A DNA stretch of 64,000 bases from contig DUBC01000019.1 of assembly GCA_012960505.1 (NCBI GenBank), positions 56,683-120,682 on the forward strand, written 5' to 3'. Positions 19,582 to 30,194 of the stretch are shown here, piece after piece. Both the position numbers and the translations under genes were made by a program. This stretch comes from Verrucomicrobiales bacterium (GTDB lineage Bacteria > Verrucomicrobiota > Verrucomicrobiia > Verrucomicrobiales > DEV007). Under the pieces are notes generated by a model that had not been told where the DNA came from, did not search any database, and saw only the letters and a list, made by a program, of their open reading frames with translations. The stretch's first letter is position 1; every line of letters starts with the position of its first letter.

Positions 19582-20298
19582 TTATTCCTCTATAGAATCA
19601 TCATGATCCTCATTTTCTTCAGAAACTTCAAGAGAATGGTCATCATTTTCATTCGGTTCGGCCTCATCAGTTGAATTTACACCAGTTAAAGGCAACTGTT
19701 CCCCATCAACTACTTCAGTCTCAGGTTGAGGCAGTTCCACCTGCCTCAATTCAGATGCATTAGGTAAATCATCAACATTTTTTATTCCAAAATGCTCTAA
19801 AAAGTTTTTGGATGTTTCATATAAAAATGGCTTCCCGGGCAAATCAGCACGCCCCCCAATCCCGACCAAACCTCTTTCAATTAATGATTGCAATACACCA
19901 TCAACATTAACTCCACGAACAGCTTCTATAGCAGCTTTTGTAATGGGCTGTCTATATGCCACAATTGCCAACGTCTCCAAAGCCGGAGCACTTAGTCGGG
20001 TCGGCTTTAAATCGGGAAATAGCTCTCTCAGGTAGACCCCGTATTCAATCCTCGTAAATAAACTCCAGCCATTTGAGCGTTCTTCAATTATGTAAGGCGC
20101 GCTTTTTTTTTCATAAGATCGATTAAGTGTATCGATAACTTTTTCAATTTCCTTAGCATTGACCGAACATAATTTATTGTCAGGGACTTCCCTCTTAGAA
20201 ACTTTACGTATAATTTTTGCGATTACCTTAGTTGTAATCGGCTCCTTAGAGGCAAATAACATTGCCTCTACAATTTGGTTAAGTTTCATTTTTGGCAT
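19582..20298 (-). CDS. scpB: segregation and condensation protein B
   Basis: Kleisin-associated winged-helix subunit of the SMC-ScpAB condensin. Family features are the two tandem wHTH units: about residues 5-85 (IVEAMLFASKEPIT at the start) and about 90-170 (APALETLAIVAYRQPITKAAIEAVRGVNVDGVLQSLIERGL, quoted here in part). A Glu/Asp-rich tail of about 50 residues (EAEPNENDDHSLEVSEENED) extends the C-terminus. No scpA or smc is in the window. It could start at the internal ATG, residue 4, with no effect on the domains. Confidence 0.93.
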   Translation of the reverse strand: MPKMKLNQIVEAMLFASKEPITTKVIAKIIRKVSKREVPDNKLCSVNAKEIEKVIDTLNRSYEKKSAPYIIEERSNGWSLFTRIEYGVYLRELFPDLKPTRLSAPALETLAIVAYRQPITKAAIEAVRGVNVDGVLQSLIERGLVGIGGRADLPGKPFLYETSKNFLEHFGIKNVDDLPNASELRQVELPQPETEVVDGEQLPLTGVNSTDEAEPNENDDHSLEVSEENEDHDDSIEE

Positions 20299-20394
20299 TA
20301 CCTTTGTGAACCCAGAATGTATCTAACATCAAAAGCACCACAATCAATAGTCTTCTGACGGGAATAAATAAAAATAAAAGATCCAGGAATTAGG

Positions 20395-20964
20395 TCATTC
20401 ACCATTCAACTCCAAAATCACTTTTGAGCTGAAATCACGAGCATCCTTTGAATACAGAAGAAAACTTATGCCCTTAGTGCCACGGGCTGACTTATCAAAT
20501 ACTAAATCATATTCTTCTTTTTTGGAATGCTTACTAACCGCAAGTTGAATTTCCTCTAAGATAACGCCCCTCTTACGTTTAGACATTTCCATTAATTGCA
20601 TTTCACGTTTTCTTGCAAAATCAAGGACCTCATCACGCATAGTTCGCGCCTCATTAGCAATTATCTGAGCTCGTTTCTGACTAGCAGCCCGAACCTCTCT
20701 ACTACTCACAGGATCTGCAACTTCCCGTTCCAAATCTTTAAGCTCCTTTATTTTTTCTTTGAGCTCATTATCACGCTCTGAAACCTCCTTACGCGCAGTG
20801 TTTCGCTTTTTCTCTATTTCTTTTTCAGTTTCTTTGGTTTTATGGTATTCACCAAAAACTCTATTCATATCAACAATTCCTACTTTCATTTCCTGAGAAA
20901 TTGCAGAGAATGTGAGTAAAGATGACAGAACGAAAAGAACAAAATAATAGAATATTTCTTTCAT
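20395..20964 (-). CDS. OmpH/Skp-family periplasmic chaperone
   Basis: Periplasmic holdase for outer-membrane proteins. From the ATG at 20964 (preceded by AGGG five bases upstream) it has a signal peptide MKEIFYYFVLFVLSSLL ending near ISQ-E. The motif KVGIVDMNRVFGEYHKTKE follows, which is the first strand of Skp proteins, then a long charged coiled-coil (about residues 45-130) and the C-terminal strand YDLVFDKSARG. The frame is open a further 20 codons, but those residues would destroy the signal peptide, so the shorter start is chosen. No bamA is adjacent. Confidence 0.85.
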   Translation of the reverse strand: MKEIFYYFVLFVLSSLLTFSAISQEMKVGIVDMNRVFGEYHKTKETEKEIEKKRNTARKEVSERDNELKEKIKELKDLEREVADPVSSREVRAASQKRAQIIANEARTMRDEVLDFARKREMQLMEMSKRKRGVILEEIQLAVSKHSKKEEYDLVFDKSARGTKGISFLLYSKDARDFSSKVILELNGE

Positions 20965-21139
20965 ATTTGCCCTAAGATTACCCCGCACACTACAGGAGTC
21001 AAAACCGAAACATGCAAATGCCATTGAATCCTAAAAATTGCTCCACACGCAACTCAATTAGCAATAATCATACATTAGTCGAATAACCAACTAAATTTCA
21101 GGTTTTCATCAAAGCACACAAGCAACTATCATAGAGCAT

Positions 21140-23812
21140 ATGGCACTTACTAGAAAGCAAACGCTTTTCACTCCATTGCTTGGAATCATAAGCTTAATGA
21201 TCTCCCTGGAACATTTGGCTCAGGAACCCCAACCAGAAAAAGAACTTGGTCGTGAACAGATTCTAAAAGCGATAGAACAACTGAGCTCTGACGATTTTAA
21301 ATTAAGAGAAAAAGCAATGCAGACAGTATGGCAAATGGGACATGCCGCAGAGCCTTTTCTAAGAGAAGCCATTAAGAATGGCAATGCAGAAATGCGTTAT
21401 CGAGGCAGTAAAATTCTCGAAGAGTTTGATTTAGGACTATACCCAGAAACGTCAAAGAATATCGTGAAACTTGTTAATCAGTTTCGAAAAGGGGGTGGAG
21501 CAGAGAGAGAAATGGCCATTGTTGAACTCGCACAAATAGGAGAAACCGAACTATTAATGAAACTTGTTAAGCGCGAACGGGATCCCGGAATTCGCAAAAT
21601 GGTTGCTCAAATAGTCAGTCGAAATATCTCCGAAGAAGTCCCTTCACTTATAATTAAGGGGAACTATCAACAGGCAAAAGATCTTCTAGAAGTTGCCGCA
21701 TTAGATCAAAATGGTATACGCAATTATGTCGCATTCTTATTACAAAGAGATCAAATTGAAACCGCAATTAAAAAGCAACGTAAACTTGCAAGTAAGACCC
21801 AAGTAGATGCAGAACTACTTGCATGGATGCTAAGAGCTCAAGGGAATTTCAATGAGGCCGCAAAGGTGTTTGAAAGTATGGGGGATAAAACTAGAGCGCG
21901 ACACTCTCTAGCCGCAGGAGGAAATTTATCCGAATACGCGAAATCCTTTGTCGACCCTAGCCGTCGAACAACCGACACTCTAGGATTTGCTGCAGCTTCC
22001 GCACGTCTCACTGGTAAGGAAGAAGAATTTAAAAAAATAACCAAGGAGATAGAAGAATATGCCATGGGAATAAAGGACGAGCTTGGGAGATGTTTAAATG
22101 CACTCATCATTAATGGCGAAGCTTCCCACGCCTTTGAATTAGCCAAACGAGCAAGCGGTTCTGAACTTTTTGATATGGAAATGTGGAGATATAACTTTGA
22201 TGCCGCATTTCAGTCCATAGGAATTGAAACAAAAAAAGCTCCATACGACAAATGGCTGAAAAAATACGAGGAGAATTTCAAAGCCGATACAGAAGAAGCA
22301 ATAAGAAAATCATTATATCCTGCAGGCCAATTAGCTACCGCATGTTCCTTAACAGGACAGGATGAGGAAGCCAAACGGATCATGAAAATATCCGAAAAAT
22401 TACTCACCAAGAATAACGCAAGTTTACTTCCACTCATCAGATGGGAGCGGTTAATTGGCCTTGATGAGCAAGCAACTCAACATGCCATCCAAGCGATGGA
22501 AATGGAGTCAGAGAAAAATGTAATTGATGCATTTTTTAGAACCAGTGCAGAGTATTCATGGCTCACAGTAATTTCCTGGGAATTTATAAAACTAGAGTTT
22601 CCAAAAGATAGCAGTAAAAAGACATTAGAACGAATGGCCTTACTTTTTGATTTTAATGATCTTAACAATGAGCCAGAAGATGCGCGTAAATTAATTCAGG
22701 CCATGTCTGATTATGCAAAGATTTGCGCAAACAATGAAAGAAAGAAAGAATTCACTAGAGCTGTAAAGGACTTGGCTCGACTTCATGAACTATGGGAATT
22801 AGCAGCGAATGCAAACAAAGAATGGATTCAATTAATGGGAGAAGAAGCGGGCAAGTATCATTTTGTGGAATATGGGAACACATTACTTAATGCCGGAAAG
22901 CCGAAACTAGCATTTCAAGAATTCGATAAAGCATGGCAAGCCAAAAAATCCGATCCTTTACCCCTTTACTTAAAAGGCGTAGCCCTTTCTCAATCAGGGG
23001 AAAAAGAAAAAGGCTTAGAGTTAAAGAGAGCGGCTTCAATCATGTCTACAGGTGATGTGACTAAAAGACACTTCTTAGCTAATTCAATGTGGCTCCATGG
23101 AGACGATGAACTTGCAAGAGCTCAAGATGAAATCATTCTCCGCCTCGCTTCCCCCCATGAGAGCGTTCATCCTGAAGCATTACGCCGAAAATATGCCGAT
23201 TTAAAAATTCAACAGGTTCCTGCAAAACGATGCTCACATGCATTGGAATTTTATCTCTTATCAAGGATGCGCGCAGTGAATGCCAATAGTGTTATCAGCC
23301 CTCGCAATGCATTAAGTTACCTGATCAACTTGGGAGTCATGCAGGCAAAGGCTTCGCTCGAAAATGAGAACGCACCCGCAGCAATCACCAAAATTAAAAA
23401 TCTACAACGAATCAACCCCTCAGACAGCTCCATGCTTGAAGACTTGTATCAATTACTTGTGAACGCAGGACAAACGGAAGAAGCGGATAAATTGTTTGAG
23501 ACAACTTACAAAGTTTCCAAGGCTACTATTATGAGATTCCCAGGTCATGGACAGCATAATAACAACCATGCATGGTTATTATCTCGTTGCTCAAAAAATC
23601 TCGACGAGGCACTTGAATATGGAAATAGAGCTGTTCAATTAGAACCCGAAAATGGAGCATTCTTGGACACTCTCGCCGAAGTTCACTTCCAGCGAGGTGA
23701 CCGAGCCAAAGCTATAGAATTCTCTGAAAAAGCAGTAAATCTATTGAATGGCGACGCACAGGTAATGCGCCAACTCGAGAGATTTAAAAATGCCGATCCT
23801 AGCGATCGATAA
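21140..23812 (+). CDS. exported HEAT/TPR repeat protein
   Basis: An 890-residue protein. The N-terminus has a hydrophobic signal (LLGIISLMISLEHLA). About residues 40-170 are HEAT-like pairs (SSDDFKLREKAMQTVWQMG, then AVIVELAQIG-type helices). From about 200 to the end it consists of TPR-like helical hairpins, with a clear pair near the C-terminus (ALEYGNRAVQLEPENGAFLD and AEVHFQRGDRAKAIEFSEKA). No catalytic motif is visible. It is a probable periplasmic or cell-surface scaffold. The stop codon abuts the remains of a PQQ-type propeller gene, and such repeat/propeller neighbours suggest a former two-gene unit. Confidence 0.8.
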   Translation: MALTRKQTLFTPLLGIISLMISLEHLAQEPQPEKELGREQILKAIEQLSSDDFKLREKAMQTVWQMGHAAEPFLREAIKNGNAEMRYRGSKILEEFDLGLYPETSKNIVKLVNQFRKGGGAEREMAIVELAQIGETELLMKLVKRERDPGIRKMVAQIVSRNISEEVPSLIIKGNYQQAKDLLEVAALDQNGIRNYVAFLLQRDQIETAIKKQRKLASKTQVDAELLAWMLRAQGNFNEAAKVFESMGDKTRARHSLAAGGNLSEYAKSFVDPSRRTTDTLGFAAASARLTGKEEEFKKITKEIEEYAMGIKDELGRCLNALIINGEASHAFELAKRASGSELFDMEMWRYNFDAAFQSIGIETKKAPYDKWLKKYEENFKADTEEAIRKSLYPAGQLATACSLTGQDEEAKRIMKISEKLLTKNNASLLPLIRWERLIGLDEQATQHAIQAMEMESEKNVIDAFFRTSAEYSWLTVISWEFIKLEFPKDSSKKTLERMALLFDFNDLNNEPEDARKLIQAMSDYAKICANNERKKEFTRAVKDLARLHELWELAANANKEWIQLMGEEAGKYHFVEYGNTLLNAGKPKLAFQEFDKAWQAKKSDPLPLYLKGVALSQSGEKEKGLELKRAASIMSTGDVTKRHFLANSMWLHGDDELARAQDEIILRLASPHESVHPEALRRKYADLKIQQVPAKRCSHALEFYLLSRMRAVNANSVISPRNALSYLINLGVMQAKASLENENAPAAITKIKNLQRINPSDSSMLEDLYQLLVNAGQTEEADKLFETTYKVSKATIMRFPGHGQHNNNHAWLLSRCSKNLDEALEYGNRAVQLEPENGAFLDTLAEVHFQRGDRAKAIEFSEKAVNLLNGDAQVMRQLERFKNADPSDR

Positions 23813-24387
23813 ATAACGGCAACGCTTTCTCATCACTTATCATTGCTGAAGTCGCAGGTAAAAACCAACTCCTAGCACAGACCAGAGAAGAACTTGTCGG
23901 ACTAAATTTGAGCAGTGGCAATGTAATATGGCGGTACAAAGTCAAAGCCTTCCGTGGAATGAACATACTCACACCGACAGTGATCGGAGACACTATTTTT
24001 ACCAGTAGCTATGGAGGGGGAAGTTTTCTTTTCAAGGTAGCAACGGATTGAAAAAGCATATGTCTTCCCCAATTAGCCACAAAGACTACATTTATATGCA
24101 TGGCAGAGACAAGAGGTTCCACTGCATTAAAGCCAGCTCAGGTAAAGTTATGTGGAGAACAGAAGATAAGTTTAGCTAATACGCTTCTCTGGTCGCAAAT
24201 AAAAAAAGTACTAGCACTTACTGCTGATGGAAAACTTTTATTACTTCATTTAAATTCCTCAAAGTTCAAACTCATCGACTCAACAAAAATATCTGATGCG
24301 CCTACGTGGGCGCACCTTGCCGTATGCGGCAAGGTGCTCTTCATTAGAGAGCTAAATGGACTAACCAAGTTAAATTGGAACCCATAA
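23813..24387 (+). pseudogene. decayed PQQ-like beta-propeller protein (C-terminal remnant)
   Basis: Three overlapping reading-frame fragments together spell the C-terminal half of a PQQ-binding-like propeller. Fragment A (23813-24051, frame 1) contains GMNILTPTVIGDTIFTSSYG and ends at TGA 24049-24051. Fragment B (from about 24051, frame 3) continues with HMSSPISHKDYIYMHGRDKR and FHCIKASSGKVMWRTEDKFS, hits TAA at 24177-24179, then reads on as YASLVANKK. Fragment C resumes in frame 1 after the 7-A run at 24201-24207, with VLALTADGKLLLL and WAHLAVCGKVLFIRELN. So there are two frameshifts, one nonsense codon, and no N-terminal half. Confidence 0.75.
24312..24337. repeat. perfect 11-bp GC-rich inverted repeat
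   Basis: GCACCTTGCCG (24312-24322), loop TATG, then CGGCAAGGTGC (24327-24337). It falls inside the propeller pseudogene, over codons for the conserved HLAVCGKV block. It is the strongest short hairpin I noticed in the window, but no T-run follows on either strand, so a standard intrinsic terminator is not supported. Confidence 0.6.
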
Positions 24388-24439
24388 AATTCAGACTAAA
24401 GAAATCATCGCGAGTATGATTATTCCAACTCGATTATTA

Positions 24440-26203
<1,764 letters not shown>

Positions 26204-26358
26204 TTGCCGCAGATTCTGGCCTCCCTCCTGATAAGGTCAAGCGCAGATCGCTGCAACAATTAAAAGAATTATTCAGATCGTATATAAAATAGGTTTTTTT
26301 ACCAAAAATATTTGACTCCCATTGACATTTCTTCAGCATCCACTAATTATGGCGCCTC

Positions 26359-27957
26359 ATGCCAAAACATAAGGTTCTAGTTGCAGACCCAATCGCCGAT
26401 GCGGGAATTGAAGAGCTGAAAGCTGATGATTCGCTTGATGTCGATGTTCGCATCGGAATTTCAGAAGAAGAATTACTAAAGGATGCCGCAATATATGAAG
26501 CGATAATTGTCCGTTCACAGACAAAAATAACTGCAAACGTAATCAGTAAGGCCGCGAAACTCAAAATTGTGGGCAGGGCAGGAGTCGGCGTTGATAACAT
26601 TGCAATACCTGCAGCCACAAAAAACGGAATTATTGTGATGAATACTCCAGCCGGAAATACCATTTCGACTGCAGAACATGCTTTTGGCCTAATGGCATCT
26701 CTAGCGCGAAATATACCACAGGCACATGCCACAGTTACAGGTGGCGGATGGGGTAGAAAAGATTATAAGGGAGTCGAGTTAAACAAAAAGACCCTAGCCA
26801 TTTTGGGAATGGGCCGCATTGGAACAGAATTTGCTCGCAGAGCAATTGCCTTTGGGATGACTGTCCTTGCTTATGATCCTTACCTTTCTCCCAGCAGAGC
26901 CAAAACATTGCAAGTGGAGCTCTTTCAAGATGTGGATTCGATTGTAGCGAAAGCTGATTTCATCACTTTACACATGCCACTAACTGATGAGACAAAACAT
27001 ATCATCAATGAAGAAAGATTAAAAATATGCAAACCAGGAGCGAGAATCATTAATTGCGCAAGAGGAGGTCTCATCGATGAAAATGCTCTTTTAGATTCGA
27101 TAGAATCTGGCCATGTTGCTGGAGCCGCTTTAGATGTTTACGAGGAAAGCGAACCCCCTCCTGAAGGATACGCTCTATTAAAGTCCAAGAAAATTGTTTT
27201 TACACCACACTTAGGAGCATCAACAGCTGAAGCTCAGGAAAATGTCGGTATCGAGATCGCTAGAAATGTTAGAAACTTTTTAGTCGACGGCACCATCATC
27301 AACTCCGTTAACACGCCAAGTGTTGACAGTAAGACGGCTCAACTCTTAGAACCATATCTAAATTTGGCTGAGTCCATGGGTAAGATGTTATCGCAAATTT
27401 CTCCGCAAGGGACAGAATCGATATGCATACGATACTCCGGTAAAGTCTCTGAAATGGATACGTCTCTTGTGACAAGGGCAGCTTTAAAAGGTTATCTCGA
27501 AAGGGCCTGCGGTGAAGAATCCGTTAATTATATCAATGCGCCTGGGGTAGCTGAAAAACTTGGACTTACTTTAAGTGAAACTAGACCATCAGATAAAAAT
27601 GAGTTTACTGAATTAATCGAGATAGAAACTACCAATGAAAATGAAAGCGCTTCGATTTCAGGAACTTTCTATGGGACTACACCAAGAATTGTCACAATTA
27701 ACGGCCATCGAGTAGAGGCAGACCCAGTAGGCCATGTGTTACTAGTCAGCAACACTGATGTCCCAGGAGTTGTGGGTTCTATAGGTACAGTTCTATCCAA
27801 TCATAAGGCAAATATTGCGACCATGTGCTTAAGTAGAAATCAAGTAGGCGATCGTGCACTTACCGTACTAAACTTGGACAATCACCTTGACCAATCTGCA
27901 CGCGAAGAATTACTGTCATATGAAAGCATACACAGCGTCAAACTTGTAACGCTTTAA
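26359..27957 (+). CDS. serA: D-3-phosphoglycerate dehydrogenase
   Basis: First step of serine synthesis. It is the long form (532 aa) with a substrate domain, an NAD-binding domain (LAILGMGRIGTEFARRA, about residues 142-158), an intervening ASB domain and a C-terminal ACT domain (LLVSNTDVPGVVGSIGTVLS). Catalytic residues are visible: Arg in INCARGGLIDE, Glu in the same block's follow-up, and His in FTPHLGAST. A TTGACA at 26322-26327 and TAATTA at 26344-26349 (16-bp spacer) could be its promoter, only weakly matching at -10. It is divergent from ilvD across 155 bp. Confidence 0.95.
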   Translation: MPKHKVLVADPIADAGIEELKADDSLDVDVRIGISEEELLKDAAIYEAIIVRSQTKITANVISKAAKLKIVGRAGVGVDNIAIPAATKNGIIVMNTPAGNTISTAEHAFGLMASLARNIPQAHATVTGGGWGRKDYKGVELNKKTLAILGMGRIGTEFARRAIAFGMTVLAYDPYLSPSRAKTLQVELFQDVDSIVAKADFITLHMPLTDETKHIINEERLKICKPGARIINCARGGLIDENALLDSIESGHVAGAALDVYEESEPPPEGYALLKSKKIVFTPHLGASTAEAQENVGIEIARNVRNFLVDGTIINSVNTPSVDSKTAQLLEPYLNLAESMGKMLSQISPQGTESICIRYSGKVSEMDTSLVTRAALKGYLERACGEESVNYINAPGVAEKLGLTLSETRPSDKNEFTELIEIETTNENESASISGTFYGTTPRIVTINGHRVEADPVGHVLLVSNTDVPGVVGSIGTVLSNHKANIATMCLSRNQVGDRALTVLNLDNHLDQSAREELLSYESIHSVKLVTL

Positions 27958-27987
27958 TTTACCGCGCCCGTCAAAATCTTACTTCCA

Positions 27988-29970
27988 TTAGTCACTATTC
28001 TGATGACCCAATCTTTCAATTGTTGAAGTCAGATGAGAAATTCTAAATGGCTTGGTAAGGATACCACAAAAGCCATGCTCAAGGTAATTTTCTAATACGA
28101 TATCATCAACATAACCTGTCGTAACAATTGCCTTAACTTCTGGATTCTTTGCGCGGATTTGAGAAAGTGTTTCATCACCCCTCATCCCACCACGGATATC
28201 TAAATCAAAGAGCAACACATCAAAAGACCGTCCAAATTCTTCAGCCTTATCATAGGCCCTAAGAGCTGCTTTTCCTGTGGATACGCAAAACACCTCATGC
28301 CCTTCTCTGGTTAATGCTTTTTCAACCATCGAACATATGTGAGGCTCATCATCAAGGACAAGAACACGCAGTGCTAAATCATTAGATTTTTCGACACTGG
28401 GATGAAAATCATTTTTATTATTAGCAGGAAGATACAACTCAAAACAAGCTCCTCCATCTTCTCCAGAATTTGCCGAAATATATCCATTATGCGAACGACA
28501 AATTGAAGCGGCACGACTCAATCCAAAACCACGAACACTCTTATCTCTGCTAAAATAGGGATCAAATATTTGATCGATTTCAGAATCCGTCAATTTCGGC
28601 CCATTGTCCCTAAAGGTTAAATGAACATAATCACCTAAATTTAATGGAAGTAGACTTTCCGCATCAATTATAACATCTGATCCATCTATTATAATCCTAC
28701 CATTTCTAATTCCTGATTCGCTCATTACCTCTACAGCATTCCCTACCAAACAATTGAGCATTTGCCTTATTTGTTCTTCATCTCCCATTACTGAAGACAA
28801 GCCCTTTTCAAAGTTAAAAACAGGCTGGACTTTATCATAATCAAATAAGGAGAAATGAACCGTTTTCCTTATAATCTCAGGCAAATCCAATTTATTTTTC
28901 ATCTTGGCTTTCCTCCCTCCACGAATTGATGCGATCTCCCTAATTATCTCGCGACCACGTTCACAGGCCTGCTGAGAACATTTAATTGTATCTCGCGATT
29001 CTTCATTGAGAAAATCAGCCGACTCAAGCAATGAGAGGTTGCCTCCAAGAGAAGTAAATAGATCGCCGAACTCATCACTAATTCCTGCTGCAAAACGCGT
29101 AAGGGCCTGATCCTTCGAATCTTTAATTCTATTTCCCTCTTCACCTGCCCGCCAACTCACATCACGACATAACATCATAACTGCATACCCAGAATCCCAA
29201 GGAATTGCCGACATCATTATATCAAGATACACATGCTTACCATCTGGTCGACGATAAGAAATCGCTTTCAGGATAGTTGATCCGCTCAAAACCTCACCAC
29301 TAGTAGCATGTCCATCCTTGCCAAAAATTTGAGGAAATATTAATGACATGTATTTTCCAAGTAATGCTTTTCCGTCATAGCCTAGAACTGATTTAACGGC
29401 CCGATTCACACCAATGACTTTGCCTTGCCGGTTCTTCAGAACAAGGACAGCTTCAGGCGACTCGAGGAAGAGGCTCTCATACCGATTACGATCACGTTTT
29501 ATCTTCGCAATATTCTCAAGATCAGATTTTCGATTACGAATCCTTGACTCCATAATCTGTAACCGCGCAATCAATTCAGCTTCCCCAGAATCAATGAATA
29601 GAAAATCATCTACTCCAGTTTCGATAAGATCTGACAAGGCACCATCAACTCCTTGATCTATTGCAAGTATCACATATGGTTTTTCTTTCCCTAAAGAAGA
29701 AATCCATTTTAGAAAATTCTTTAATTCATCGTCATAAGATTTACTATCAATAAGTATCGAATCAAAATACGTACCATCTAATAGATTCCTTGCGTCGGAT
29801 AGCGTTGAGCAAAGCGTTACCTCGAATCCCAATCGGCCTGCAACATTGGCAAACGCGTTTCCTTGATGCTTATCCCATTTTACAATGAGTAACCGCTGTA
29901 AACTTATATCACTAAGTAAATCACCCCATTGAGAAACATTTCCAGAATTGTCTGATCCTTGACTAATCAC
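27988..29970 (-). CDS. hybrid sensor kinase-like protein lacking the phospho-acceptor His
   Basis: Domains in order: degenerate receiver (about residues 18-130), PAS (about 165-270, NRYESLFLESPEAVLVLKN), DHp-like helices (about 290-350), HATPase (about 385-515, with LVGNAVEVM N-box, TFRDNGPKL and RGFGLSRA G-box), and an intact C-terminal receiver (about 535-655; VLVLDDEP, LLFDLDIRG, VTTGY, LTKPF). Where kinases of this class read GxAHDFNN, this has GISDEFGD; Asp299 occupies the His position. The first receiver keeps an Asp (ILIDSK) but lacks the late Lys. The start is GTG. It may act without classical autophosphorylation. Confidence 0.82.
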   Translation of the reverse strand: MISQGSDNSGNVSQWGDLLSDISLQRLLIVKWDKHQGNAFANVAGRLGFEVTLCSTLSDARNLLDGTYFDSILIDSKSYDDELKNFLKWISSLGKEKPYVILAIDQGVDGALSDLIETGVDDFLFIDSGEAELIARLQIMESRIRNRKSDLENIAKIKRDRNRYESLFLESPEAVLVLKNRQGKVIGVNRAVKSVLGYDGKALLGKYMSLIFPQIFGKDGHATSGEVLSGSTILKAISYRRPDGKHVYLDIMMSAIPWDSGYAVMMLCRDVSWRAGEEGNRIKDSKDQALTRFAAGISDEFGDLFTSLGGNLSLLESADFLNEESRDTIKCSQQACERGREIIREIASIRGGRKAKMKNKLDLPEIIRKTVHFSLFDYDKVQPVFNFEKGLSSVMGDEEQIRQMLNCLVGNAVEVMSESGIRNGRIIIDGSDVIIDAESLLPLNLGDYVHLTFRDNGPKLTDSEIDQIFDPYFSRDKSVRGFGLSRAASICRSHNGYISANSGEDGGACFELYLPANNKNDFHPSVEKSNDLALRVLVLDDEPHICSMVEKALTREGHEVFCVSTGKAALRAYDKAEEFGRSFDVLLFDLDIRGGMRGDETLSQIRAKNPEVKAIVTTGYVDDIVLENYLEHGFCGILTKPFRISHLTSTIERLGHQNSD

Positions 29971-30194
29971 AATAAATGCTTCGGATAAAATTTAGTACCT
30001 TGATGAATTTGGCTGGTGGAGTCGATTGAGAATTTCTAAATTTACAAAAGCTTTTCCCAAATATCAAAAGTTTTTAATATTTTACTCTAGTTCTTCCATA
30101 TTTAAATATTCTAGCTAGAAATAACTCTAAATAATTCAGTGTTTAACAACTGCATTCCCTTCCAATTGGATAATAAATAAATTAAAAATTCATT

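Noticed and set aside
24177..24179. Stop codon in the propeller fragment as a selenocysteine or recoded site
   Set aside because: It is TAA, with additional frameshifts on both sides, so ordinary decay explains it.
26343..26732. Minus-strand open frame of 129 codons over the serA start
   Set aside because: Low-complexity Ala/Ser composition typical of an antisense shadow; serA on the plus strand is unambiguous.
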